A program made the position numbers and the translations under genes. Positions 1-4,631 of a DNA stretch of 5,145 nt are shown here, piece by piece (position 1 is the stretch's first letter; every line of letters starts with the position of its first letter). The stretch spans positions 1 through 5,145 of the forward strand of contig PWSL01000176.1 in the NCBI GenBank assembly GCA_003563255.1. Direction: 5' to 3'. The notes below the pieces were generated by a model that was not told where the DNA came from, did no database searches, and worked only from the letters and a program-made list of their open reading frames with translations. The DNA comes from Desulfonatronospira sp. GTDB lineage: Bacteria; Desulfobacterota; Desulfovibrionia; Desulfovibrionales; Desulfonatronovibrionaceae.

Positions 1-149
1 TGACCAACTTGACTCCGGGAGATTTCAAAAACATCCGGGATATCCATATTATGAGGAGCAATACAGTCAATCATAAATCACTCTTAGCCGCCCTTGAACA
101 GGAATCCAGGCTCAAAGAACAGCAGGAAGGCAAAAAATGTGGGTTTTAA
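1..149 (+). CDS. C-terminal end of an AAA family ATPase (partial, runs off left edge)
   Basis: An open frame with first full codon at base 3 enters from the left edge and ends at TAA 147-149. The visible 48 residues contain LTPGDFKNI, the form of the final helical lid of bacterial AAA ATPases (usually LTPGDF plus a basic stretch). A helix with ALEQESRLK follows, and the protein ends in Gly-Phe. From memory of the family, many such ATPases end in a similar ALEAE-x-x-x-K...GF tail, so the natural C-terminus is probably present. The Walker A and B motifs would lie outside the window, so the substrate cannot be inferred. The stop codon lies inside the next gene, which starts 13 bases upstream in another frame. 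This indicates one transcript and translational coupling. The AAA assignment rests on a short tail only. Confidence 0.6.
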   Translation, partial: TNLTPGDFKNIRDIHIMRSNTVNHKSLLAALEQESRLKEQQEGKKCGF

Positions 150-904
150 CTATGGAACCAGGCATCAGATCATTCAAGGCTCTTGTTTTAACATTTGGCA
201 AAAACTCTGTCAGTCTGGCCGGTGCAGTTGAAGACAGAGTGTTTCAGTTGATGAATTACTGGTCAAATTTAGACTCCGGCAGACAATGGGTCAGTCTGAA
301 GGGCCAGGGGAGCCCAATGATAAATATCTGTTCAGCACACAATACTGTGCTCAGTAGCGACGTCTTTGAAGGCTATGACTATATATTCCTGATAGGTGAC
401 CTTGACTCTGCAGAAGTATTGGCAGTCAGGGAAGCCATTAGAAAGATATACCTTGAAAAGAATATTTTTATAACATTTCTGATGTCAACCCAGGGAAAAA
501 GAATCAGCAATCTCTTTGAAAACGAGTGCAGTCCTCTTTGCCATGGAAATAAACTACTCACCAGGGAATTGGTGGTGGAGTTTGTCCATGACTACTGCGC
601 ATTGAATATTTTTCCCAATGTGATTTCAGTTGATTTCTTTGATTACGGACATAAGATGAAGGGCAAGGCCATCTACTTGGATTATATAGATTTTCATCCT
701 GAGTCACTGTCCATGAACATGAATTGGAGGGCAATGCCTTATTCAAAACATTGTTTAAGCATCATTTTCATAGAACCTGAACATCATTTGCCTGATAAGT
801 TTTCAATGCTCGTTGAAAATCTTATCGAGTGCATAAACTCGGAACTATATATTACGGATGTGGCTTACATCGGAAGAAACAGGATATTGTGTCTATTCTA
901 CTGA
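137..904 (+). CDS. Hypothetical protein, possibly a degenerate FtsZ/tubulin-like protein
   Basis: This is a 255-residue soluble protein with no signal peptide or membrane segment. The start at 137 is chosen because AGGAAGG (124-130) lies six bases upstream; a second ATG at 152 has no such site. I do not recognise it by direct family resemblance, but the order of segments follows FtsZ. Residues 76-116 (EGYDYIFLIG, an acidic turn, then a helix and a strand ITFLM) sit where FtsZ has ADMVF...GGGTGTG...LTVAVV. Residues 163-182 (ISVDFFD, then M-x-G-x-A) match the FtsZ pattern NVDFADV...M...G.A. Residues 204-255 resemble the last FtsZ strand-helix-strand (VLVNI...F..V...I......V..G). The glycine-rich GTP loop is replaced by GDLDSAE (87-93), so GTP binding is unlikely. 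The gene is richer in A+T than most of the window. The overlap with an AAA ATPase gene suggests the two proteins act together. The fold assignment is inference from reading alone. Confidence 0.7.
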   Translation: MWVLTMEPGIRSFKALVLTFGKNSVSLAGAVEDRVFQLMNYWSNLDSGRQWVSLKGQGSPMINICSAHNTVLSSDVFEGYDYIFLIGDLDSAEVLAVREAIRKIYLEKNIFITFLMSTQGKRISNLFENECSPLCHGNKLLTRELVVEFVHDYCALNIFPNVISVDFFDYGHKMKGKAIYLDYIDFHPESLSMNMNWRAMPYSKHCLSIIFIEPEHHLPDKFSMLVENLIECINSELYITDVAYIGRNRILCLFY

Positions 905-911
905 CTTGAGA

Positions 912-946
912 GTTCATAGTTCCTGGTTCTTCGTTCCTGGTTGAAA
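912..946. repeat. Heptamer tandem repeat (five 7-bp units)
   Basis: Directly after the stop codon of the gene ending at 904 the sequence falls into 7-base units that all begin GTT: GTTCATA, GTTCCTG, GTTCTTC, GTTCCTG, GTTGAAA. On the other strand the units end in AAC. Such heptameric short repeats occur between genes in several bacterial groups, and their role is unknown. No hairpin terminator is visible here. Confidence 0.6.
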
Positions 947-1063
947 GAAAATAAATTAATAAATTTGGATAGATACCTGGTCTGGCCTGAAAGATATATT
1001 GAGCTGCCAAAAATGTTGACGAGGACTCTGCCCGCAACCCAATAAAGAAAAGAGCTTTTTTGA

Positions 1064-1093
1064 CCCCGGTGAAATGGAAGAAATTTCACTGGG
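1064..1093. repeat. Palindromic element A
   Basis: CCCGGTGAAAT (1065-1075) pairs with ATTTCACTGGG (1083-1093) at 10 of 11 positions, around a 7-base loop. It is the simplest member of the element family: the closing stem is present and there is no inner hairpin. The T-run lies before the hairpin on the + strand and appears as A-run after it on the - strand, so it is not an intrinsic terminator in either direction. In the orientation where the arm reads CCCAG it points to the - strand. Confidence 0.65.
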
Positions 1094-1106
1094 CAGGCAG
1101 GATTAA

Positions 1107-1146
1107 CCCCAGTTAAACACCCCAAAGGGACCCCGGTTTAACGGGG
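1107..1146. repeat. Palindromic element B
   Basis: CCCCAGTTAAAC (1107-1118) pairs with GTTTAACGGGG (1136-1146) with one bulged base. The interior reads ACCCCAAAGGGA and can form a CCC/GGG hairpin. An alternative hairpin, CCCCG 1131-1135 with CGGGG 1142-1146, uses the right arm alone. The element aligns over nearly its full length, including the flanking GGCAGGCC, with the reverse complement of element E at 4838-4877, and its right part matches element F at 3644-3671. Confidence 0.7.
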
Positions 1147-1150
1147 CAGG

Positions 1151-1225
1151 CCCCAGTTAAACCCTGCTTTGCAGGAAATCCTTCGGATTTGTTTAATCAC
1201 GCCATATGCGTGACAGGCAGGGTTT
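1151..1225. repeat. Palindromic element C with multi-branched structure
   Basis: The left arm CCCCAGTTAAAC (1151-1162) is identical to that of element B, 44 bases away. Two perfect hairpins follow without spacer: CCTGC-TTT-GCAGG (1163-1175) and AAATCC-TTC-GGATTT (1176-1190). GTTTAA (1191-1196) then pairs back to TTAAAC (1157-1162), closing a three-way junction with no unpaired base. A third hairpin CACGC/GCGTG (1198-1202/1208-1212) follows. An outer pairing of AAACCCTGC (1159-1167) with GCAGGGTTT (1217-1225) competes with the inner fold. The hairpin order matches the reverse complement of element D. Confidence 0.65.
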
Positions 1226-1295
1226 CAGGAGTAAGTCAATAGGCTTTTTCCGCGACCCTGCGCGGAGAAAGGGGCCCCTTCGGGCAAAAAAGACT

Positions 1296-1377
1296 GTCCA
1301 CGGAATACACTGAGTATCACGGAATTTGCATCGCAACGCTTTAAAAACTTCCGTGTCCTTCTGTGTGTTCCGTGGGC
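1296..1377. repeat. Imperfect inverted repeat with 29-bp arms
   Basis: The left arm (1296-1324) and right arm (1349-1377) pair at 22 of 29 positions. The best conserved parts are CCACGGAA at the outer ends and CACGGAA at the inner ends. The loop is 24 bases and contains TTGCATCGCAACGC. It resembles the small dispersed palindromes seen between genes in many environmental proteobacteria. No transposase lies nearby, so a non-autonomous mobile element is possible but unproven. Neither side has a T-run that would make it a terminator. Confidence 0.55.
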
Positions 1378-1559
1378 AAAACCTCTTGGCTTCCTTTGAA
1401 AATTCGGTTTCTGGTCCTGAAGCTGGCCACACATTGCTCCGCCCTGCCGGGGCGGGCCAGGGGCTTGAGCCTGAAGTCCGGCGTTTTGAACCTGCATCAT
1501 GGCAGCCATTTGGCAATGAAGCGCACAATATCGCGGCCAAGTCCAACGTGGCAGATCCT

Positions 1560-1874
1560 CTATTTGTAAACAGTGTCATGATCCGGGTGCAACGAGAGAA
1601 TTCGCAGCCAGGTTTGCTCACGGAAAGCAACGTCTCGAAAGCCTTGTCCAATTCTGAATGTATACAGTCTGGCACCGTGTGGGCCTGGTCGGGAAGAAAT
1701 CACTTCCCAGTTTAAACCCCGGTCTTGATATACTTGCTGCCAGGACAATTTCTATATTTTCCGCAATGTTCCTAAAACAGCCAACTGTTCGTTTTTTTGC
1801 AGTCTGAAGAGATGTTTTTGGAATACGGGGTTGTTCAGATCCAGCTTGACAGGTTCATGATCTTGCCGGGACAT
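1560..1874 (-). pseudogene. Toxin of an AbrB/MazE-like antitoxin pair, interrupted by in-frame TAG
   Basis: Read on the - strand from ATG 1874-1872 to TAG 1562-1560, this is a 104-residue toxin-sized protein with one internal stop, TAG at 1754-1752 (codon 41). The frame is unbroken on both sides. Residues 1-40 contain LDLNNPVFQKHLF and an LRKI helix; residues 42-104 contain LSWQQVYQDRGLNWE, YTFRIGQGFRDVAFRE and ILSLHPDHDTVY. As I remember them, homologues read through this point without a break, and CAG (Gln) to TAG is a single C-to-T change. The layout suggests a RelE/ParE-like toxin (inference). The start codon overlaps the antitoxin stop (TGATG), the usual coupling in such operons. A TTG at 1748 could give only the C-terminal 62 residues, without a clear ribosome site. 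As read, full-length toxin cannot be made. Confidence 0.65.
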
Positions 1875-2125
1875 CACTCTACTTGCTCTTCAATGCTGTT
1901 CAGGTCACTTGTCCGGGGTGGATTTTTTTCCGCCCAGTCGATTGCCAGGTCAAGCTCCTCCTTTATTTTCGGAGCATGAATCCACTGCTCGCTTTCAGGT
2001 ATAAAACGCCCGATTTTGCAGATCCAGACTCCTTCTTCTATTTCATCCACCAGGACTTGTTGACCGGCAAATTTTTTCCCAAGTGATACCTGACCACTTT
2101 TGCCGATTGTTTTAACTGTTCCCAT
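1874..2125 (-). CDS. AbrB/MazE-like antitoxin
   Basis: This 83-residue protein is intact. Residues 3-35 (VKTIGKSGQVSLGKKFAGQQ, then VLVDE...VWICKIG) have the swapped-hairpin pattern of SpoVT/AbrB DNA-binding domains, where the GKSGQ turn is typical. The C-terminal part, with SEQWIHAP, LDLAIDWAEKNPP and TSDLNSIEE, is an acidic, tryptophan-containing tail of the kind that wraps and neutralises the partner toxin. GAGGAGG lies four bases before the ATG, a strong ribosome site. The stop codon shares a base with the toxin ATG (TGATG). By family analogy the protein should repress its own promoter at 2165-2192 and neutralise the toxin encoded next. It has kept an open frame although the toxin gene carries a stop codon. 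Confidence 0.8.
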   Translation of the reverse strand: MGTVKTIGKSGQVSLGKKFAGQQVLVDEIEEGVWICKIGRFIPESEQWIHAPKIKEELDLAIDWAEKNPPRTSDLNSIEEQVE

Positions 2126-2135
2126 ATATCCTCCT

Positions 2136-2167
2136 CATGAATGCATGAATGCATGAATGCATGAATG
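2136..2167. repeat. Octamer tandem repeat, four perfect copies of CATGAATG
   Basis: Four identical, contiguous 8-base units lie between the promoter and the ribosome site of the antitoxin gene; on the coding strand the unit is CATTCATG. The last unit overlaps the -10 box, so the array sits at the transcription start and in the 5' leader. A gain or loss of one unit would change leader length by 8 bases without touching the coding frame. It could also serve as an operator for the antitoxin. Confidence 0.85.
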
Positions 2168-2192
2168 TTAGCACTAAGACAGGATATGTCAA
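2165..2192 (-). promoter_or_regulatory. Promoter of the AbrB-like antitoxin/toxin operon
   Basis: On the - strand a perfect -35 box TTGACA (2192-2187) is followed after 16 bases by TAACAT (2170-2165), which matches four of six positions of the sigma70 -10 box. Transcription would begin near 2158, inside the octamer array, giving a leader of about 30 bases with GAGGAGG before the ATG. Confidence 0.6.
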
Positions 2193-2917
2193 ACAAAAAG
2201 GTAAAGCAAACCAGAGGGGGCTGCTCAAAAAAACCGTCTTTGGCTTCGACAGATGGAGTCGCACGGCCCTGCCCTACCTGCTCAGGGTGGTCTGGCCTAT
2301 GGCCTTGAATCAGGTCCTGTGGTATGCTTCATTTTTTGCTTTGTTTGCCACCGCCTCTGCCCTGCCCCACGGAAGTGTACAGGCCATGGCCGGTATGAGC
2401 GCCGGAATGCGCATTGAATCAATCCTGCACCTGCCTGCCTTTGCCCTGGGTCTGACCTCTTCCTTAATAACCGGCAGCAGCCTGCACACATTGAATGTTT
2501 ACCAGCTGAGAAGGATGACGTATAAAATAATGGTCCTGGGCCTGGGCGAAATCTGCCTGCCGGCTGCCCTGCTCTGGTTTGCCGCCGGACCTCTGTCCGG
2601 ACTTATGACCACAGATGCGCAAACAGCTGCAGAGGCTGCTTCTTTTTTGAGGTTCAGTCTTTGCGCCATGCCCTTTCTTGTGGTGTATATGACCCTTTCC
2701 GTGGCCATGGCCGGTGCCGGAGCCACCCTCTATCAGCTGCCGGCAATGGCCGGCTCTGCCTGGCTGGTGCGCATTCCTCTGGCCTGGTACCTGGGCCATG
2801 TATACATGAAAGAATCCACCGGAATCTGGTGGGCCATACTCATCTCCCTGATCATCCAGGCCCTTTTCATGCGGCTAAAGCGTACTTCCTCGAAAAGAAA
2901 AAGAGTATCTCACGTCC

Positions 2918-2932
2918 GGCCTGAAGCAGGCC
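2918..2932. repeat. Short perfect hairpin at the end of the MATE homology
   Basis: GGCCTG (2918-2923) and CAGGCC (2927-2932) flank a 3-base loop AAG. TCTCA and TGAGA nearby could extend the dyad. No T-run follows on either strand, so it is not a standard terminator. It lies between the end of the transporter homology and the AbiEi fragment, near the supposed junction. Confidence 0.4.
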
Positions 2933-2964
2933 TTGAGACGCCGAGCAAGGCAGGAGGAAGAAAT

Positions 2965-3165
2965 TCAATATTCATATCCACCGAGCCGGGTGGCCACTCC
3001 TCTGTTCACCAGGGCTGCCACCAGATTTCGGTCGGATTTTGAATTAAGCCCAGTGATATCCCTGACATCTGCGTTGGAAAATACAGGTTTTCCTTTTTCA
3101 TGGAGCATGCCCACCAGATAGGCCGCCTGAGGGCCGAGTGTTTTCAATTTTTTATTAGCATTCAT
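2965..3165 (-). pseudogene. abiEi: AbiEi-type (type IV) antitoxin, N-terminal winged-helix fragment
   Basis: The frame encodes 66 residues from ATG 3165 (an ATG at 3180 would add five residues; neither has a clear ribosome site). Residues 8-60 have the form of the N-terminal winged helix-turn-helix of AbiEi-type antitoxins: KTLGPQAAYLV, then PVFSNADVRDITGL, then LVAALVNRGVATRL. Family proteins are about 200-300 residues. After RGVATRL, where a strand such as KPGLF is expected, this one shows GGYEY and stops. The C-terminal antitoxin domain and the AbiEii nucleotidyltransferase toxin are absent, so the fragment cannot form a working system, although a DNA-binding stub could persist. The 3' end runs into the remains of the MATE gene, which suggests a deletion fused the two. 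Confidence 0.65.
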
Positions 3166-3186
3166 ATGCAAAAAGCCCATCCTGGT

Positions 3187-3201
3187 TATGCATATTGCAT
3201 A
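3187..3201. promoter_or_regulatory. Inverted repeat upstream of the AbiEi fragment, possible operator
   Basis: TATGCA (3187-3192) and TGCATA (3196-3201) form a perfect dyad with spacer TAT, 22 bases before the ATG at 3165. A further TATGCA lies at 3165-3170. On the - strand a -35-like TTGACT (3220-3215) precedes it, but the -10 box at the expected distance (CAATAT) is poor. AbiEi proteins are known to repress their own operon by binding inverted repeats in the promoter, so this may be the old operator. Confidence 0.45.
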
Positions 3202-3240
3202 TAAAAAATAATTAAGTCAACCACATTGTGTACCTTTAGT

Positions 3241-3289
3241 TGGCCTTAGCTTATAGCCCAGAGCCTATCGCCTCCTGCCTTGTAGCCCC
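3241..3289. repeat. Degenerate heptamer repeat
   Basis: Seven-base units can be drawn as TGGCCTT, AGCTTAT, AGCCCAG, AGCCTAT, CGCCTCC, TGCCTTG and TAGCCCC. Most have GC or GCC at positions 2-4. The unit differs from that of the heptamer array at 912-946. It looks like a decayed short-sequence repeat. Confidence 0.4.
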
Positions 3290-3364
3290 AGTCCCCTCCT
3301 TCACCAGCCAGCCTTGATCTAGACCGTCTAAAATGGCCTCCGCCAGTTGACCTGTATTTGGCCC

Positions 3365-3378
3365 CTGATTGCAATCAG
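3365..3378. repeat. Perfect 14-bp palindrome CTGATTGCAATCAG
   Basis: The two 7-base halves are exact reverse complements with no spacer. The site could bind a dimeric regulator, but no gene start lies close by on either strand. Confidence 0.45.
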
Positions 3379-3532
3379 AGCCACATGTCTGCACTATCAA
3401 ATTGAGGCTTCAAAGGATTCCTCGGTCAACCAATCCCTTCTTGAATGACAATTTGAGACTCCATCGCCCTTCATCACCACCGGAAACTGAAGCCGTACTC
3501 CAAATCCCTTTTCCTTCCTCGTTCTTCTTTCG

Positions 3533-3580
3533 CCGTCTCACCGCCTCACCGTCTTTCAATTTCAGCACTCCAGCATTCCA
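3533..3580. repeat. Octamer-period array 1 (mixed units)
   Basis: Six contiguous 8-base units: CCGTCTCA, CCGCCTCA, CCGTCTTT, CAATTTCA, GCACTCCA, GCATTCCA. The 8-base period holds although the unit sequence changes along the array. The last units resemble those of the arrays at 3679 and 4738. Confidence 0.55.
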
Positions 3581-3643
3581 GCCCCTGATGAACCCAGTGA
3601 AATCCGTTGCGCCAAGACTTCGTCTATTATCACAAGGCAGGCA

Positions 3644-3671
3644 CCCCGAAGGGGACCCCGGTTCAACGGGG
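3644..3671. repeat. Palindromic half-element F
   Basis: CCCC-GAA-GGGG (3644-3654) is followed by CCCCG (3656-3660), six bases and CGGGG (3667-3671), giving two consecutive hairpins. It aligns with the right two thirds of element B, and GGCAGGCA lies just before it. Its arm GTTCAAC would need a GTTGAAC partner, and the expected left arm is absent, so this is a partial copy. Confidence 0.55.
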
Positions 3672-3678
3672 TAAACAT

Positions 3679-3742
3679 TCCAGCATCCCAGAATTCCAGC
3701 ATTTTTTACCTTGTCAATCTTTCTCACCGTCTTTCCTTCTTG
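3679..3742. repeat. Octamer-period array 2 (mixed units)
   Basis: Units TCCAGCAT, CCCAGAAT and TCCAGCAT (3679-3702) repeat the last three units of the large array at 4690-4777 but for one base. The following TTTTTACC, TTGTCAAT, CTTTCTCA, CCGTCTTT, CCTTCTTG stay in 8-base register, and CCGTCTTT recurs at 3549 and 4607. The array runs up to the -35 box of the XRE/YafQ operon. Confidence 0.55.
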
Positions 3743-3774
3743 ACAACAAGATAAATTGAGATAAAATATCTCAA
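3740..3774 (+). promoter_or_regulatory. Promoter and operator of the XRE/YafQ toxin-antitoxin operon
   Basis: A perfect -35 box TTGACA (3740-3745) and a -10 box TAAAAT (3762-3767, five of six matches) are 16 bases apart. A perfect inverted repeat covers the -10 box: TTGAGATA (3756-3763), spacer AAA, TATCTCAA (3767-3774). A dyad in this position is what an autorepressing XRE antitoxin would need to block RNA polymerase. The ribosome site AAGGAG (3776-3781) follows directly. Confidence 0.75.
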
Positions 3775-3787
3775 AAAGGAGTCGCCC

Positions 3788-4228
3788 ATGCACACTCAAA
3801 ACATGGCCCATGTGAACATATCCGTTCCAGCCGACAGCCTGGCATTGATAACGGCCCTTGTCATCAAGCTTGGGGGGCATGTCCTCGATCAGCCTGGACT
3901 GGACAATTCCTGCAGCCCCCTGTCCGAATTGGACCGTGGCGGAAAAATGCTCAAAGGGCTCCGCTTGCGAGCCGGACTCACGCAGGAACAAATTGCAATC
4001 GCCCTGGGCATTCCTCAAAGTCATATTTCCGAATTCGAGAGGGACAAGCGCGGTATTCCCTTCAAGCATGCCCGAAAGTTGGCGGAGCTTCTGCATACCA
4101 TCCCGAGCCATCTCATGAAGCCCAACGATGCCACACGCGAAGCCATGGCCGAACTTGGAGCAGGCAATGGGCATCGTTGCGAATCTGTAAAAGATCTGTT
4201 CCAGGACTTGGCGGCGCTAACAAGCTAG
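3788..4228 (+). CDS. XRE family HTH antitoxin with RelB/DinJ-like C-terminal tail
   Basis: This 146-residue protein starts at ATG 3788, six bases after AAGGAG. Three parts can be seen. Residues 8-33 form a short hydrophobic segment (VNISVPADSLALITALVIKLGG) of unknown role, perhaps dimerisation. Residues 54-108 are an XRE/Cro-type helix-turn-helix, with LTQEQIAIALGI, PQSHISEFERDKRG and HARKLAELL. Residues 112-141 (PNDATREAMAELGAG, then ESVKDLFQDL) have the form of the toxin-binding tail of RelB/DinJ antitoxins, which normally follows a ribbon-helix-helix domain. The gene lies three bases before the toxin gene under one promoter with a fitting operator. The expected job is to neutralise the YafQ-like toxin through the tail and repress the operon through the HTH. 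The tail assignment is inference from pattern; the HTH is clear. Confidence 0.85.
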   Translation: MHTQNMAHVNISVPADSLALITALVIKLGGHVLDQPGLDNSCSPLSELDRGGKMLKGLRLRAGLTQEQIAIALGIPQSHISEFERDKRGIPFKHARKLAELLHTIPSHLMKPNDATREAMAELGAGNGHRCESVKDLFQDLAALTS

Positions 4229-4231
4229 TCC

Positions 4232-4504
4232 ATGCTGACGCCGATTCTCTCGTCAAAATTCAAGAAAGATATTCGACGCATGAAACGACGCGGCAAGGAC
4301 ATGAACAAACTGAGGGTGCTGCTTGAGCTGCTGGTCAACGAAACGCCTCTCCCTGAAGCCTATCAGGCCCATCCCCTGAAAGGAAGCTGGCTGCCTTTTT
4401 GGGATGCCCATCTTGAACCCGACTGGCTCCTCATCTATTTGCAAAAGGACGGAGAACTCCTGCTGGCACGCACAGGAACCCACGCGAATATCTTTTCTTC
4501 ATAG
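4232..4504 (+). CDS. yafQ: YafQ family mRNA interferase toxin
   Basis: This 90-residue protein is of normal length for YafQ (E. coli about 92). YafQ is a RelE-fold endoribonuclease that cuts mRNA on the ribosome. The recognisable parts are SSKFKKDIRRMKRRGKDMNKL (7-27), HPLKGSW (47-53), WDAHLEPDWLLIY (57-69) and RTGTHANIF (80-88). The residues known to matter in E. coli YafQ (H50, D61, H63, D67, H87, F91) are all present here three positions earlier: H47, D58, H60, D64, H84, F88. The toxin is therefore expected to be active. It starts three bases after the antitoxin stop with no good ribosome site of its own, so translation probably depends on the antitoxin gene. In E. coli the partner is the ribbon-helix-helix protein DinJ; here it is an XRE protein. 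Confidence 0.9.
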   Translation: MLTPILSSKFKKDIRRMKRRGKDMNKLRVLLELLVNETPLPEAYQAHPLKGSWLPFWDAHLEPDWLLIYLQKDGELLLARTGTHANIFSS

Positions 4505-4598
4505 AGAAAAATTCCCGTTGTTATCATAACCAAACCCCAAAACCACCCTCCTCATGCCAAGACGGATCTTCGTTTCTCGTTCATGCGGACACTTTTTC

Positions 4599-4630
4599 CT
4601 TTCCCACCGTCTTTCCATCCCAGCATCTTT
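4599..4630. repeat. Octamer-period array 3 (mixed units)
   Basis: Units CTTTCCCA, CCGTCTTT, CCATCCCA and GCATCTTT are contiguous, and element D starts within two bases of the last. CCGTCTTT also occurs in arrays 1 and 2. Palindromic element F likewise touches an octamer array, so the two repeat systems are physically linked at two places. Confidence 0.5.
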
Positions 4631-4631
4631 A

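Larger units (their letters stand above)
905..1559. other. Gene-free, repeat-rich intergenic region
   Basis: No convincing gene is present over about 650 bases. Short open frames on both strands run through inverted repeats, lack ribosome sites and resemble no protein I know. The stretch holds a heptamer array (912-946), three palindromic elements (A, B and C, 1064-1225) and a large imperfect inverted repeat (1296-1377). The rest, about 1380-1559, lies just downstream of the toxin pseudogene on the - strand, and I see nothing identifiable in it. Confidence 0.6.
2149..3042 (+). pseudogene. MATE family efflux transporter, C-terminal half only
   Basis: The frame encodes 297 residues, of which about 40-243 look like the second half of a MATE (multidrug and toxic compound extrusion) transporter. 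Six hydrophobic segments are visible near 43-71, 90-110, 126-148, 166-192, 196-217 and 225-243. Typical MATE traits are the LLRVVWPMALNQVLW entry to helix 7, GMRIESILHLPAFALG in helix 8, AMAGAGAT after helix 10 and GIWWAI in helix 12. Family members have about 450 residues and 12 helices, so the N-terminal half is missing. Upstream lie the octamer array and the promoter of the antitoxin operon instead. The apparent ATG at 2149 falls inside the octamers with no ribosome site and is probably fortuitous. After residue 245 the frame runs into unrelated sequence and overlaps the AbiEi fragment on the other strand. A functional transporter is unlikely. Confidence 0.7.
3202..3739. other. Gene-free, repeat-rich intergenic region
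   Basis: No supported gene is present. The stretch contains degenerate heptamers (3241-3289), a perfect 14-bp palindrome (3365-3378), octamer arrays (3533-3580 and 3679-3742) and half-element F (3644-3671). A 47-codon frame on the - strand (3394-3251, GTG start) reads plausibly as protein, with ILDGLDQGWLVKEG, but has no ribosome site or known relatives. I do not call it a gene. Confidence 0.55.

Noticed and set aside
1061..1093. T-run plus hairpin as an intrinsic terminator for the gene ending at 904
   Set aside because: The T-run lies before the hairpin on the + strand, the wrong order, and the distance from the gene is about 160 bases.
1193..1715. Several 68-160 codon open frames on both strands
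   Set aside because: They run through the inverted repeats and part of the toxin pseudogene in wrong frames and lack ribosome sites; the real frame here is the toxin on the - strand.
1752..1754. The TAG as a pyrrolysine or readthrough codon
   Set aside because: The toxin-type gene also ends in TAG, homologues appear to have an ordinary residue here, and no readthrough structure is visible; a point mutation is simpler.
3251..3394. A 47-codon frame on the - strand with GTG start (ILDGLDQGWLVKEG)
   Set aside because: Protein-like in composition but without ribosome site or recognised family, and overlapping the degenerate heptamers and a palindrome; at most a gene remnant.
3410..4174. A 254-codon open frame on the - strand
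   Set aside because: It lies antisense to the clear XRE antitoxin gene and continues through octamer repeats and element F; no domain, no ribosome site.
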